Shown: piece after piece, positions 19,632 through 29,285 of the stretch
Position numbering within the stretch: the first letter of the stretch is position 1
How the letters are laid out: every line of letters begins with the position of its first letter
From: [Mycobacterium] zoologicum
GTDB lineage: Bacteria > Actinomycetota > Actinomycetes > Mycobacteriales > Mycobacteriaceae
DNA length: 64,000 nt
Assembly (NCBI RefSeq): GCF_020172665.1
Contig: NZ_CP083985.1
Location: 2,636,953 to 2,700,952, forward strand
Direction: 5' to 3'
Translations under genes and position numbers: made by a program
The notes under the pieces: model-generated
Seen by the model: only the letters and a program-made list of their open reading frames with translations
What the model was told of the DNA's origin: nothing
The model's database searches: none

Positions 19632-20185
19632 GCCCGGGCCGCCTTGAGTTTGGCGGCATACCGGCGCTTGTGTTCGGCGGCCAGCGCCTCGGCGGCGGCC
19701 ATCCGGGCGATCATCGGGGCTCGCCAGCAGTGGCAGATCGCCAACGCCAGCGCGTCCGCCGCGTCGGCAGGTGTCGGCTTCTGTTGCAGGCCAAGGATTC
19801 TGGTGATCATGGCCGTCACCTGCGCTTTATCCGCGGCGCCGTTACCGGTGACCGCGGCCTTGACCTCACTGGGTGTGTGGAAGTGCACCTCGATACCGCG
19901 GCGGGCGGCCGCCAGTGCGATCACTCCGCCGGCCTGGGCGGTGCCCATCACGGTGGAGACGTTCTGCTGGGCGAACACCCGCTCAACGGCGACGACGTCG
20001 GGCCGGTGGGTGTCGAACCAGTGCTCGGCGGTATCGCTGATCGTCAGCAGCCGCTGCGGCAGCGGCTGATCGGCGGGTGTGCGCACCACGTCGACGTCCA
20101 GCGCGGTGACCTGGCGGCCCTGCCCGCCCTCGACCACCGACAGCCCGCAGCGGGTCAGCCCGGGGTCGACACCCATCACCCGCAC
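19628..20185 (-). CDS. ruvC: Holliday junction resolvase RuvC
   Basis: RuvC cuts Holliday junctions symmetrically. The 185-residue protein starts [14 protein letters not shown] with the first catalytic Asp, followed by AVERVF (second acidic residue), and ends with [13 protein letters not shown] carrying the last acidic residues. GTG 20185 is chosen over a longer frame because GGTAGGGAG precedes it and it starts right at the RNase H fold. It is the first gene of the ruvCAB operon. Confidence 0.95.
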   Translation of the reverse strand: MRVMGVDPGLTRCGLSVVEGGQGRQVTALDVDVVRTPADQPLPQRLLTISDTAEHWFDTHRPDVVAVERVFAQQNVSTVMGTAQAGGVIALAAARRGIEVHFHTPSEVKAAVTGNGAADKAQVTAMITRILGLQQKPTPADAADALALAICHCWRAPMIARMAAAEALAAEHKRRYAAKLKAARA

Positions 20186-20284
20186 CGCGCGCTCCCTACC
20201 GTTGTGAACATCTGTTCGAACAGTAGCGGGTCGGGCTGACACCGGCACGCACGACACGCGGCGGTTCGCCCGGGTAAATCCGGA

Positions 20285-21094
20285 CTAGACGACCCTCAGG
20301 CCCTCGGGCACGGTTTCGGGATTGCGCCAGAACGCGTCGTTGACGAAGCGATTGAACAGGTCCGGCGGCAGAATCGTCTCCCGCGAGCGGGACCCGATCT
20401 TCCTGTGCACGGTGTGTAGTCCAGGCGTCCCGGCGCGTTCGTCGAACTCGGTGACATCGTAGTCGATGTCATCGAAGGTGTGCTCGAAGGCCGGCTCGCC
20501 GATGAAGTCATAGACCGCCCGCATGGTGCGTTCCGGGTCGGTGGTCAGGGTCTCGTACTGCACCACCAGCAGCCGGTCGCGCTGCGCACCGAAGCAGGCC
20601 TGTTTGAGCATGTCGTAGGGCGCGCCGACCAGCCCGTCCTGGGCCACGATCCCGTTGGCGCGGGTGTAGACGGTGCCGCCGGGGTTGAAGCCGAAGATCG
20701 ACGACGGGGTGAAGACGTTGCGCTGGATCAGTCGCTCGATGCTGTCGACCACCCACTGCACGTCGCGCACACAGGCGATCACCTTGGCGTCCGGGAACAG
20801 TCGTGAGACCGCGGGCATCCAGCCGCACCACGCCCGGTTGGTGTCGAAGATGACCTCGGCGGGATTGTCGGCGTAGAAGCTGTCGAACAGCCCGTGCAGA
20901 ACCCGCTCCCGCTTGGCGTCGTCGATGAACACCGAGAACTCGTTGCGAGCGCTCATCTCACCCAGCAGGGCGCCGAACAGCCCCGCCAACGGCCCTGACA
21001 TACCGGCGTGACAACGCGGATTCTGGCGCAGCAGTGCGGCCAGCAGCGTCGAGCCCGAGCGGGGCAACCCCGAGATGAAATGGATCGCCGGCAC
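20285..21094 (-). CDS. sulfotransferase-family protein (core copy)
   Basis: The 269-residue protein has the PAPS 5'-phosphosulfate-binding loop at its N-terminus (FISGLPRSGSTLLAALLRQN, about 5-24). A 3'-phosphate-binding Arg/Ser region lies around VIACVRDVQWVVDSIERLIQ (about 107-126). Such enzymes transfer sulfate from PAPS to hydroxyl or amine groups of lipids, sugars or small molecules. It has a close paralog at 47097-47912 inside the integrated element; the proteins align along their whole length with few changes. It stands alone between ruvC and yebC, where I do not recall such a gene in M. tuberculosis. The substrate is unknown. Confidence 0.85.
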   Translation of the reverse strand: MPAIHFISGLPRSGSTLLAALLRQNPRCHAGMSGPLAGLFGALLGEMSARNEFSVFIDDAKRERVLHGLFDSFYADNPAEVIFDTNRAWCGWMPAVSRLFPDAKVIACVRDVQWVVDSIERLIQRNVFTPSSIFGFNPGGTVYTRANGIVAQDGLVGAPYDMLKQACFGAQRDRLLVVQYETLTTDPERTMRAVYDFIGEPAFEHTFDDIDYDVTEFDERAGTPGLHTVHRKIGSRSRETILPPDLFNRFVNDAFWRNPETVPEGLRVV

Positions 21095-21106
21095 CAGTAC
21101 TGTCCG

Positions 21107-21862
21107 CTACTCGGCTTCGAGTGCGGCCAGCACCTCGTCGGACAGGTCGACGTTGGTCCACACGTTCTGCACGTCGTCACTGTCTTCGAGGGCCTCGACC
21201 AGCTTGAACACCTTGCGGGCCCCCTCGACGTCAACCGGGACGCTGACCGACGGCTGAAAGCTCGCCTCGGCCGAGTCGTAGTCGATGCCGGCCTCGACCA
21301 GCGCGCTGCGCACCGCCACCAGGTCCCCCGGCTCGGAGATGACCTCGAAGCTCTCGCCCAGGTCGTTGACGTCCTCGGCGCCGGCATCGAGGACCGCCAC
21401 CAGCACGTCGTCCTCGGTCAGCCCGTTCTTGTCCAGGGTGACCGTGCCCTTGCGGCTGAACAGGTAGGCGACCGAACCGGGGTCGGCCATCTGGCCGCCG
21501 TTGCGGGTCATCGCCACCCGCACCTCGCTGGCGGCGCGGTTGCGGTTGTCGGTCAGACACTCGATGAGCACCGCCACACCGTTGGGCCCGTAGCCCTCGT
21601 AGGTGATGTTCTGGTAGTCCGCCCCACCGGCTTCCTCACCGGCGCCGCGCTTGCGGGCCCGCTCGATGTTGTCGTTGGGCACCGAGTTCTTCTTAGCCTT
21701 CTGAATGGCGTCGTAGAGCGTCGGGTTACCCGACGGGTCGCCGCCGCCGACCCGGGCCGCGACCTCGATGTTCTTGATCAACCGAGCGAAGTTCTTGCCC
21801 CGGCGGGCGTCGATGACGGCCTTCTTGTGCTTCGTGGTGGCCCACTTGGAATGGCCGCTCAT
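21107..21862 (-). CDS. YebC/PmpR-family protein
   Basis: This 251-residue protein belongs to the YebC/TACO1 family of translation-associated or DNA-binding regulators. The start [20 protein letters not shown] is nearly invariant in the family. [21 protein letters not shown] and [19 protein letters not shown] follow in the expected places, with the acidic C-terminal domain after. It corresponds to Rv2603c and lies just upstream of pdxT in the same direction, with a 55-bp gap. Recent work on relatives points to relieving ribosome stalling at proline runs, which I cannot test here. Confidence 0.95.
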   Translation of the reverse strand: MSGHSKWATTKHKKAVIDARRGKNFARLIKNIEVAARVGGGDPSGNPTLYDAIQKAKKNSVPNDNIERARKRGAGEEAGGADYQNITYEGYGPNGVAVLIECLTDNRNRAASEVRVAMTRNGGQMADPGSVAYLFSRKGTVTLDKNGLTEDDVLVAVLDAGAEDVNDLGESFEVISEPGDLVAVRSALVEAGIDYDSAEASFQPSVSVPVDVEGARKVFKLVEALEDSDDVQNVWTNVDLSDEVLAALEAE

Positions 21863-21917
21863 GCACTACCTCTTCTTCTCGCTCGCAAAGTCAGGCTGAT
21901 CAGTCTACGCGGGCACG

Positions 21918-22511
21918 TCAGGCCCACCCGGCTACGACGTCGACGAAGAGCCGGTGGACGCGCCGATCACCGGTCACCTCCGGATGAAACGAGGTGGCCA
22001 GCACAGCGCCCTGACGCACCGCGACCGGGTGGCCAGCGGCCTCGGCCAAAACCTGCACGCCGGGTCCGATCCGTTCCACCCACGGCGCCCGGATGAACAC
22101 CGCATGCACCGGTTCGTCCAGGCCGTCGAAGTCCACGTCGCCTTCAAAGGAATCGACCTGGCGTCCGAAAGCGTTGCGCCGCACGGTCATATCGATACCG
22201 CAGAGCGGGATGGCGGCACGCCCAGGCGCCCCGGCGTCGACGATCTCGGTGGCCAGCAGGATCATTCCCGCGCACGATCCGTAGGCCGGCATGCCGCCGG
22301 CCAGCCGGGCCCGCAGTGGATCGGCCAGCTCCAGCTCGCGCAGCAGGTGACTGATCGTGGTCGACTCACCGCCCGGGATCAGCAGCGCGTCGACGGCGTC
22401 GAGCTCGGTGCGGCGGCGTACCGGCACCGGTTCGGCGCCGGCGGCCGTCAGGGCGGTCAGATGTTCGCGGACGTCGCCCTGCAGTGCGAGCACCCCGATG
22501 CGGGGCGTCAC
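21918..22511 (-). CDS. pdxT: pyridoxal 5'-phosphate synthase glutaminase subunit PdxT
   Basis: PdxT releases ammonia from glutamine and passes it to PdxS for PLP synthesis. The 197-residue class I glutaminase has [12 protein letters not shown] at the N-terminus, [11 protein letters not shown] (oxyanion strand), [10 protein letters not shown] with the nucleophilic Cys, and ATSFHPEVT with the catalytic His and Glu. GTG 22511 overlaps the stop of tesB2 by 4 bp. The cluster pdxS-tesB2-pdxT-yebC is the same as Rv2606c-Rv2603c. Confidence 0.95.
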   Translation of the reverse strand: MTPRIGVLALQGDVREHLTALTAAGAEPVPVRRRTELDAVDALLIPGGESTTISHLLRELELADPLRARLAGGMPAYGSCAGMILLATEIVDAGAPGRAAIPLCGIDMTVRRNAFGRQVDSFEGDVDFDGLDEPVHAVFIRAPWVERIGPGVQVLAEAAGHPVAVRQGAVLATSFHPEVTGDRRVHRLFVDVVAGWA

Positions 22512-23347
22512 GAAGCGCCAGTGTGCGGGAACCGGGTCAGGCCCTCCTGCATCACCGCGGCCACCATGTCTCCGGAGCGGTTGTAGATCTTGCCCTGACA
22601 CAGCGCTCGCCCGGCGACCGCCGATGGCGACGACTCGTCGTAGAGCAGCCATTCGTCGGCGCGGAACGGCCGCAGGAACCACATCGCGTGGTCCAGCGAC
22701 GACACCTCCAGGCGGTCGCGCTCTTCTTTCGGGTGAATCGCCCACGAGGTGCCCAGCAGGGTGAGGTCGCTCATGTAAGCCAGCGCGCAGATGTGCAGCA
22801 CCGGGTCATCGGGCAGCGGATCGCGGTGCCGGAACCACACCTGCTGCTCGGCGACCTTGCCCGGCAGGTGCGGCAGTTGCGTACGCGGCACCCGGCGCAG
22901 GTCCCATTCCTCGAACTGTTTGAAGCCTTCGTCGTCAAAGGCGATCATGCTGCTGATCTCGGGGATGCTGTCCGGTTCGGGTGCACTCGGCATCGTGTTC
23001 TGGTGCTCGATACCGAGTTGGGGCACCTGAAAGGACGCCTGCATATGGAAGATCGACTTGCCGTGCTGTACCGCGCTGACCCGGCGGGTGCAGAACGAGC
23101 TGCCATCGCGAACCCGCTCAACCAGAAACACTGTGGGAGCCACCGGATCTCCGGGCCGCAGGAAGTACCCGTGCAGTGAGTGCACCTGGTAGCGGGGGTC
23201 CACGGTGCGCACCGCCGACACCAGCGATTGGCCGGCCACCCGGCCACCGAATGCGCGGTTGCGGATTCCGGGGGAATCGTTGACGACGGTACTGCGGAAG
23301 ATGTCGTTCTCGAGTTGCTCGAGATCGAGGATCTCTTGGATCGCCAC
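22508..23347 (-). CDS. tesB2: acyl-CoA thioesterase II
   Basis: The 279-residue TesB-type thioesterase consists of two tandem hotdog domains and hydrolyses medium- and long-chain acyl-CoA. Visible family segments are [19 protein letters not shown] (about 27-45), [14 protein letters not shown] and, near the end, [20 protein letters not shown], which bears the catalytic region with a conserved Asp. It is translationally coupled to pdxT and follows pdxS after 9 bp, an arrangement also recalled for Rv2605c. Why a thioesterase sits in the PLP operon is unclear. Confidence 0.92.
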   Translation of the reverse strand: MAIQEILDLEQLENDIFRSTVVNDSPGIRNRAFGGRVAGQSLVSAVRTVDPRYQVHSLHGYFLRPGDPVAPTVFLVERVRDGSSFCTRRVSAVQHGKSIFHMQASFQVPQLGIEHQNTMPSAPEPDSIPEISSMIAFDDEGFKQFEEWDLRRVPRTQLPHLPGKVAEQQVWFRHRDPLPDDPVLHICALAYMSDLTLLGTSWAIHPKEERDRLEVSSLDHAMWFLRPFRADEWLLYDESSPSAVAGRALCQGKIYNRSGDMVAAVMQEGLTRFPHTGAS

Positions 23348-23356
23348 CGTGTACCG

Positions 23357-24274
23357 CTACCAGCCGCGTTCGGCCAGCCGGTGCGGCTGCGCGATGTCCT
23401 CGACGTTGATGCCGACCATGGCCTCGCCCAGGCCGCGGGACACCTTCGCCAGTACATCGGGGTCGTCGTAGAAGGTGGTGGCCTTGACGATGGCCGCCGC
23501 ACGGGCCGCCGGGTCGCCGGACTTGAAGATCCCGGAGCCGACGAACACGCCTTCGGCGCCGAGCTGCATCATCATCGCCGCGTCGGCCGGGGTGGCGATG
23601 CCGCCGGCGGTGAACAACGTCACCGGCAGCTTGCCGGCCCGTGCCACCTCGGCGACCAGCTCGTAGGGCGCCTGCAATTCCTTTGCCGCAACGAACAATT
23701 CATCTTCCGACAGCGAGGTGAGCCGGCGGATCTCCCCGCCGATGGAACGCATGTGGGTAGTGGCGTTGGAGACGTCGCCGGTGCCGGCCTCGCCCTTGGA
23801 GCGGATCATGGCCGCACCCTCGGTGATACGGCGCAGCGCCTCACCGAGATTGGTGGCCCCGCACACGAACGGCACGGTGAAGCGCCACTTGTCGATGTGG
23901 TGGGTGTAGTCCGCGGGGGTGAGCACCTCGGACTCGTCGATGTAGTCCACCCCGAGGCTTTGGAGGATCTGCGCTTCGACGAAGTGGCCGATGCGAACCT
24001 TGGCCATCACCGGGATGGTGACCGCCGCGATGATGCCTTCGATCATGTCCGGATCGCTCATCCGCGACACCCCGCCCTGGGCGCGAATGTCGGCGGGCAC
24101 CCGCTCGAGTGCCATCACCGCGACGGCGCCGGCGGCTTCGGCGATGCGGGCCTGCTCGGGGGTGACGACGTCCATGATGACGCCGCCCTTGAGCATCTCG
24201 GCCATGCCGCGCTTGACCCGTGCCGTGCCGGTCTGTCCGCCGGCTGCCGAGCCGTTCTGCGCCGCGCTGTCCAC
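23357..24274 (-). CDS. pdxS: pyridoxal 5'-phosphate synthase subunit PdxS
   Basis: PdxS builds PLP from ribose 5-phosphate, glyceraldehyde 3-phosphate and ammonia. The 305-residue TIM-barrel protein has [48 protein letters not shown] (with the imine-forming Lys) and the phosphate-binding [19 protein letters not shown] 24274 is chosen because AAGGAGAAG lies seven bases upstream and the following residues lead into the conserved TARVKRGM. It heads the pdxS-tesB2-pdxT unit. Confidence 0.96.
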   Translation of the reverse strand: MDSAAQNGSAAGGQTGTARVKRGMAEMLKGGVIMDVVTPEQARIAEAAGAVAVMALERVPADIRAQGGVSRMSDPDMIEGIIAAVTIPVMAKVRIGHFVEAQILQSLGVDYIDESEVLTPADYTHHIDKWRFTVPFVCGATNLGEALRRITEGAAMIRSKGEAGTGDVSNATTHMRSIGGEIRRLTSLSEDELFVAAKELQAPYELVAEVARAGKLPVTLFTAGGIATPADAAMMMQLGAEGVFVGSGIFKSGDPAARAAAIVKATTFYDDPDVLAKVSRGLGEAMVGINVEDIAQPHRLAERGW

Positions 24275-24413
24275 TGAATGCTTCTCCTTGCTGACCGGGA
24301 TACCGATCCAGTGTAGTGGGCGGTCGCCAGCCGATTTTCCCCTCGTCAGTCCACGGTGATCCATGAAGCCGCCGACCCGCTGGGACTACGACGCCGCCTG
24401 AGGGATACACCGC

Positions 24414-25427
24414 TCACATGGTCAAGACCATGCGGTAGCGCGCCCGGCCCTCCGCCATGGCGGCGTAGGCCTCGGCGGCCCGCGCCAGCGGCATCTCTTC
24501 GATGCGGGCCCGCACCCCCGACTGCACTGCGAAGGCCATGGTCTCCTCGACGTCGCGGGCGGTGCCCGAGGGGTGGCCGGTCACGCTGAGTCCCGGCCCG
24601 ATCAACTGCACCGGGGAGATCGGCAACGGCTCTGCGCTCACCCCGATGATCACCAGCTCGCCGCGCGGCGCCAGCCCGCCGAGCGTGTCGGCCATGGCCT
24701 GCGAATTGGCGGCCGTGGCCAGCACCACCGATGCGCCGCCGAGGTCGCGCAACGCGGCCGCGACGTCACCGGCGGTCGAGTCGACGTAGTGGTGGGCTCC
24801 CAGCGCGCGGGCGTCCTCGGCCTTGCCGGCGCCGCGGGCGATGGCAATAGTCTCGAAACCCATGGCGGCGGCGAACTGCACACCCAGATGCCCCAGTCCG
24901 CCGAGGCCCAGCACCGCGACCCGGTCACCGGGCAGTGCCCGGGTGGAGCGCAGCGCATGAAAAGTGGTCACCCCGGCGCAGCCCATCGGTGCCGCTTCGG
25001 CGAAGGACAGCTGATCGGGGATGCGCGCCAGCGCGTTGGCCGGCACGGTGACCGACTCGGCGTAGCCGCCCGGGTAAGCCAAGCTGGGCACCTGCCCGTT
25101 GGCGCAGTGGATGAAATCGCCTTTGCGGCAGGGGATGCAATGGTTGCAGTGCCCGCCGAACCAGCCCACCGCGACCCGGTCGCCGACCGCCCACCCCGTC
25201 ACACCGGTCCCGAGTTCGGCGATGGTCCCGGCGATCTCGTGTCCCGGAGTCAACGGCCAGCGCAGGCCGGGGAATCCGCCGTTGACGATGCCGTGATCGG
25301 TGCCGCACACACCGCAGGCGGCAACGGCGATGCGGACCTGATCGGCCCCGGGGCCCGAGGTGTCGACGTCGACGAGGGCCAGCGCGGCCCCGGCGGATTG
25401 GACGTGCACGGCGCGGTGGGATGACAT
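24414..25427 (-). CDS. zinc-dependent alcohol dehydrogenase
   Basis: This 337-residue medium-chain dehydrogenase/reductase contains the catalytic zinc site (CGVCGTDHGIVNG about 37-49, PGHEIAGTI about 62), a four-Cys structural zinc loop (HCNHCIPCRKGDFIHC), and the nucleotide-binding GLGGLGHLGVQFA (about 175). It would oxidise alcohols or reduce aldehydes with NAD(P). It resembles the AdhP/AdhA type found singly in many actinobacteria. No neighbour points to a specific substrate. Confidence 0.9.
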   Translation of the reverse strand: MSSHRAVHVQSAGAALALVDVDTSGPGADQVRIAVAACGVCGTDHGIVNGGFPGLRWPLTPGHEIAGTIAELGTGVTGWAVGDRVAVGWFGGHCNHCIPCRKGDFIHCANGQVPSLAYPGGYAESVTVPANALARIPDQLSFAEAAPMGCAGVTTFHALRSTRALPGDRVAVLGLGGLGHLGVQFAAAMGFETIAIARGAGKAEDARALGAHHYVDSTAGDVAAALRDLGGASVVLATAANSQAMADTLGGLAPRGELVIIGVSAEPLPISPVQLIGPGLSVTGHPSGTARDVEETMAFAVQSGVRARIEEMPLARAAEAYAAMAEGRARYRMVLTM

Positions 25428-25487
25428 GGGTGGATCCTATGCCGCCCCCGAGCGGCAACCCAGCGTGCGAGCAGCACCTGCCTTCGG

Positions 25488-26003
25488 TCAGGCGATCCGG
25501 CGAATGCCCGGGGTCACGCCGGTCGTGTCGGCTAGCGCCGCGGCCTCGGTCAGCCGCTCACCCAGCTGCAACGGGTACACCGTCTCCCCCGCGCCGGCCA
25601 GTTCGGCGATCTCCTGCGCATCACACCAGCGATGACCATTCAGGTAGCGCTGCTCCAACCCGGTCCGGTTCGCGCCGGACGGCTCGAACCGGCCGGTGCG
25701 GTGGACGAAGAAGAACTCCTGGCTGTCGATCCGCTCGCCGTTGAACTCGAAGACCGCCTCGCGGCGCCAGATCGGTCCGATCAGCTCCCCCGGCTCGACG
25801 CGCAGGCCGGTCTCCTCGGCCACTTCGCGGGCCGCGGCGTCGGCCAGCGGCTCGTCCGGCCCGACCTGCCCGCCGACGGTGAACCACCAGCGCGGCGCCG
25901 GGCCGGCCGGGCCGTCGTCGGGCAGCGCCGGATCGCGACCCCGCAGCAGCAGCACCGCCCCGCCCTCGTCGAGCAGCACCACCCGCGCCGAGACGCGCGG
26001 CAT
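25488..26003 (-). CDS. Nudix hydrolase
   Basis: The 171-residue protein carries a Nudix box: GGQVGPDEPLADAAAREVAE followed by ETGL, with the REVAEE metal-binding core, after a short beta-rich start. Nudix enzymes hydrolyse nucleoside diphosphates linked to another moiety. Its ATG follows immediately after the TAG stop of the upstream LemA-like frame, and the two are in the same reading frame. In M. tuberculosis I recall a single fused protein (Rv2609c, about 351 residues) with the same domain order, close to the sum of the two products here. The pair is directly downstream of pimA. Confidence 0.9.
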   Translation of the reverse strand: MPRVSARVVLLDEGGAVLLLRGRDPALPDDGPAGPAPRWWFTVGGQVGPDEPLADAAAREVAEETGLRVEPGELIGPIWRREAVFEFNGERIDSQEFFFVHRTGRFEPSGANRTGLEQRYLNGHRWCDAQEIAELAGAGETVYPLQLGERLTEAAALADTTGVTPGIRRIA

Positions 26004-26543
26004 CTACCCGCTCTCCGCAGGCGGGGCGCCCCCGTGCATGACGGCCCGCTCGACGATCTCGAAATACCGTGGCATCGGCGCGGTCCCGCCCAGGTGCAAT
26101 GCCCGCACCAGCGGGCGCTCCCGCAGCGCCACGGTGTCGCGGACCGCATCGTTGTGGAACCGGCGGGCCAGCAGCACCCGGGCTTCGGCGTCGGCCATCT
26201 CGGCGACCAGCGCCACCGGCAGGGAATCAGGGCCGATCATCGCCAGCTGGGCTGACAACGCGTTCTCGGCGACCTCACGATCCTCGCGTTTCGCCCGCTC
26301 GGCGGCGTCGGCCAGGCCCGCCAGACGCCGGCCGGCCGCCGCGTCGCCATGGGCCTCGATCGAGACGGCCCGCGCCACCACCGCGCGGCGCGCCAGCGCC
26401 GCATCCAGTGCATGCCAGGACAGATCGCAGCGCACGTGCAGCCGGTTGAGCCGGCTGGCGGTCTGATACGCCCAGGCCAACCAGGCGGCCAGCACCGCCA
26501 CGCCTGTGAGCACCAGCAGGGTCACCACCGTCGGCCACCCCAT
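26004..26543 (-). CDS. LemA-like membrane protein
   Basis: This 179-residue protein has one N-terminal membrane helix (VVTLLVLTGVAVLAAWLAWA) and then a helical domain resembling LemA. The segment SRLNRLHVRCDLSWHALDAA and the later ARVLLARRFHNDAVRDTV match LemA landmarks, with the domain on the cytoplasmic side or facing out depending on topology. It ends at a single TAG, after which the Nudix gene starts in the same frame. Its ATG overlaps the pimA stop by one base (TGATG). Function is not known; in the fused homolog the Nudix domain would be tethered to the membrane. Confidence 0.82.
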   Translation of the reverse strand: MGWPTVVTLLVLTGVAVLAAWLAWAYQTASRLNRLHVRCDLSWHALDAALARRAVVARAVSIEAHGDAAAGRRLAGLADAAERAKREDREVAENALSAQLAMIGPDSLPVALVAEMADAEARVLLARRFHNDAVRDTVALRERPLVRALHLGGTAPMPRYFEIVERAVMHGGAPPAESG

Positions 26544-27667
26544 CAGTCACCCACCGTGACCTTGCCGCCGACGCCGGCGACGGTCTCGTAGACCCGCATG
26601 ATCTGGTCGGCCACCACCGACCAGTCGTAGCGCCGCACCGCCTCGGAGCCGGCGGCGACATACGACGCCCGCAATGTGTCGTCGTCGAGCACCTCGATCA
26701 GTGCGGCCGCCAGCGCCGCGGAGTCGTCGACGGGCACCAGCCGGCCCGCCTGTCCGTCGCGCAGCACCCGGCGGAACGCGTCGAGGTCGCTGGCGACCAC
26801 CGCGGTGCGCGCGGCCATCGCCTCGGCCAGCACGATCCCGAAGCTCTCGCCACCGGTGTTGGGTGCGCAGTAGACGTCGGCGCTGCGCAACGCGGATGCC
26901 TTCTCAGCGTCGTTGACCTGCCCGAGAAAACGAAGGCACGAAGCCAACTTCCCTGCATTGCTGCGTAATTCGGCTTCGTCGCCGCGACCGACGATCAACA
27001 CCTCGACGTCGGGGAACTTCGCGACCAGAGTCGGCAGTGCGGCCACCAGCACCGCCATGCCCTTGCGCGGTTCGTCGTAGCGGCCCAGAAACAGCACGGT
27101 TCGGCCGGGCCGCGGATACCCGGGCAACGGCCGGGCGGACGCGAAAGAGGCGACGTCGACCCCGTTGGGGATCTCCACCGCGTCGGACCCGAGCGCCTCC
27201 ATCTGCCAGCGCCGGGCCAGATCCGACACCGCGATCCGGCCGATGATCTTCTCGTGCATCGGTCGCAGCAGCGCCTGCACCATGCTCAGGGTCAACGATT
27301 TGGTCGTCGAGGTGTGAAAAGTCGCCACGATCGGGCCCTCGGCCGTGTTGAGCGCCAGCATCGACAGGCTGGGTGCGTTGGGTTCGTGCAGGTGCAACAC
27401 ATCGAAATCGCCCCGCTTGAGCCACTTTTTGACCTTGCGGTGCGCGGCCGGGCTGAACTGCAGCCGGGCCACCGACCCGTTGTAGGGAATGGCCACGGCC
27501 TTGCCCGCCGACACCACGTACTCGGGCAGCTCGACGTGTGGCGATGCCGGTGCCAGCACGCTGATGTCGTGACCGCGGTTGCGCAGCACCTCGGCGAGCT
27601 GCAGCACGTGCGCCTGCACGCCGCCGGGCACGTCGAACGAGTAGGGGCAGACCATGCCGATCCGCAT
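26543..27667 (-). CDS. pimA: phosphatidylinositol alpha-mannosyltransferase PimA
   Basis: PimA adds the first mannose from GDP-mannose to phosphatidylinositol on the inner leaflet, starting PIM, LM and LAM synthesis. The 374-residue GT4 glycosyltransferase starts MRIGMVCPYSFDVPGGVQAH (glycine-rich loop). It has LHLHEPNAPS and the EX7E motif region GGESFGIVLAEAMAA near residue 273. The order pgsA-patA-pimA fits a PIM operon, with the pimA start meeting the patA stop at 27667. Confidence 0.96.
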   Translation of the reverse strand: MRIGMVCPYSFDVPGGVQAHVLQLAEVLRNRGHDISVLAPASPHVELPEYVVSAGKAVAIPYNGSVARLQFSPAAHRKVKKWLKRGDFDVLHLHEPNAPSLSMLALNTAEGPIVATFHTSTTKSLTLSMVQALLRPMHEKIIGRIAVSDLARRWQMEALGSDAVEIPNGVDVASFASARPLPGYPRPGRTVLFLGRYDEPRKGMAVLVAALPTLVAKFPDVEVLIVGRGDEAELRSNAGKLASCLRFLGQVNDAEKASALRSADVYCAPNTGGESFGIVLAEAMAARTAVVASDLDAFRRVLRDGQAGRLVPVDDSAALAAALIEVLDDDTLRASYVAAGSEAVRRYDWSVVADQIMRVYETVAGVGGKVTVGD

Positions 27668-28626
27668 CAGCTCTCCTCCAACCGTGCCCGTCGGGACTCG
27701 GGGAGATCAGCGACCCACTGCGGCTGCAGCATGTGCCAGTCGGCCGGATGAGCCGCGATCCCGGCTGCGAACGTGTCGGCCAGCGCCTGGGTGATCGCTT
27801 CAACTCGTTCAGCGACGTCGCCGCGACCACGGCAGTCCAGCGGCGGGCCGATGCGCAGCCCCCAGCCGTCGCCGTCGAACCAGGTGTGCGTGGGCAGCAG
27901 CGCCGCCCCGGTCTGGATCGCGAGTTTGGCGGGGCCGGCGGGCAGCCGGGTCTGTTCGCCGAAGAAGTCGACCGGCACACCGTTGCGGGTCAGGTCCCGG
28001 TCGGCCATCAGGCACACCAGCCGGTTCGCGGTGAGTCGCTCGGCCAGCACCTCGAACGGCGGGCGGGGCCCACCCGAGAGCGGCAGCACCTCGAATCCGA
28101 GGCCTTCCCGGAAGGCCAGGAAACGCCGGTAGAGCGACTCCGGTTTGAGGCGTTCGGCCACCGTGGTGAACCCGCCGTGGGTCTGGGCCAGCCATACCCC
28201 AGCCATGTCCCAGTTGCCGCTGTGCGGCAACGCCAGCACCGCCCCGCGACCGGCCTCCAACGCGGCGTCGACGTTGTCGGCACCGACGACGGTTTCGTCG
28301 ACCCGGGCGGCCACCGCCGCGTGGTCCATGGCGGGCAGCCGGAACGCCTCACGCCAGTACCGCCCGTAGGAGGCCAGCGACTCGCGCATCAGCTTCGAGG
28401 GCACCTGTGCCGGTGTCACTCCCAGCACCCGCGCCAGGTTCTTGCGCAGCTGCTCCGGTCCCCCACCACGCGCCGCATACAACGCACCGGCATCGAACGC
28501 GTTGCGGGCGAAGAACTCCGGCATCGCACGGACCATCATCCAGCCGGCGGCGAAACCGGCGTCGGTGGCCCAGGCGTCGAGCTGGCTCAGGCCGGGAACG
28601 CGCAGACCGCTCGGGATGAAGGTCAC
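27667..28626 (-). CDS. patA: phosphatidylinositol mannoside acyltransferase
   Basis: This enzyme acylates the 6-position of the mannose in PIM1/PIM2. The 319-residue membrane-associated acyltransferase contains the HX4D-type catalytic motif LPHSGNWDMAG (about 131-141), followed by TTVAERLKPESLYRRF and LMADRDLTRNGVPVDFFG, all characteristic of the LpxL/HtrB-like PatA group. GTG 28626 overlaps the pgsA stop by 4 bp and gives a length close to that recalled for Rv2611c (316). It is coupled to both pgsA and pimA. Confidence 0.94.
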   Translation of the reverse strand: MTFIPSGLRVPGLSQLDAWATDAGFAAGWMMVRAMPEFFARNAFDAGALYAARGGGPEQLRKNLARVLGVTPAQVPSKLMRESLASYGRYWREAFRLPAMDHAAVAARVDETVVGADNVDAALEAGRGAVLALPHSGNWDMAGVWLAQTHGGFTTVAERLKPESLYRRFLAFREGLGFEVLPLSGGPRPPFEVLAERLTANRLVCLMADRDLTRNGVPVDFFGEQTRLPAGPAKLAIQTGAALLPTHTWFDGDGWGLRIGPPLDCRGRGDVAERVEAITQALADTFAAGIAAHPADWHMLQPQWVADLPESRRARLEES

Positions 28627-29285
28627 GATCCCGTGTTCCCCTGCGCGTCGGCAGAAGGCAGCGGCTCCATCGCGCCCGGCGAGGTCCGCACGGTGTGTAG
28701 GCGCTGGGCGCAGGTGATCAGGCTTGCCACCGCCAGCAGCCACATCGCCACGTGCAGCGCCCACGGCAGCGGGAAGCCCGGCAGATCAGACAGCCCGGCG
28801 CCCACCAGCACGATGATCAGCCGCTCGGGGCGCTCGATGTAGCCGCCGTCGCCGCGCAGGCCGCTGGCCTCGGCGCGCGCCTTGATGTAGGAGATCACCT
28901 GCGAGGTGACCAGGCAGATCAACGTCGCAACCACCAGCGGCGGGCAGTGCAGACCGAAGGCCGCCCACCAGGCCAGCCCGCAGAACACCGCACCGTCGCT
29001 GATCCGATCGCAGGTGGCGTCCAGCACCGCGCCGAAAGCGCTGCCGCCGCCGGTCTGGCGGGCCATCGCGCCGTCGACCATGTCGAAGTGCACGAAGAAC
29101 CAGGCGATCAGGGTGCCGGCGAACAGATGCCCGGCGGGAAACAGGGTCAGCGCCGCGAGCACCGCACCGGCGGTTCCGATGATCGTGACCATGTCGGCGG
29201 TGAGCCCGGCGCGCAGAAACGCCCGCGCCACCGGAGTGGTGAGACCGGCGAAGGTCGCCCGGGACAGGAAAGGCAGCCGGCTCAT
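28623..29285 (-). CDS. pgsA: phosphatidylinositol(phosphate) synthase
   Basis: This CDP-alcohol phosphotransferase makes the phosphatidylinositol (phosphate) precursor of PIMs in the inner membrane. The 220-residue protein has the family motif D-x2-DG-x2-AR-x8-G-x3-D-x3-D, seen as DMVDGAMAR then FGAVLDATCDRISD. Several membrane helices follow, and it includes the actinobacterial SGLRGDGGYIERPERL. ATG 29285 (MSRLPFLSR) is preferred over an ATG five codons earlier because it overlaps the HIT gene stop by exactly 4 bp. It matches Rv2612c. Confidence 0.95.
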   Translation of the reverse strand: MSRLPFLSRATFAGLTTPVARAFLRAGLTADMVTIIGTAGAVLAALTLFPAGHLFAGTLIAWFFVHFDMVDGAMARQTGGGSAFGAVLDATCDRISDGAVFCGLAWWAAFGLHCPPLVVATLICLVTSQVISYIKARAEASGLRGDGGYIERPERLIIVLVGAGLSDLPGFPLPWALHVAMWLLAVASLITCAQRLHTVRTSPGAMEPLPSADAQGNTGS

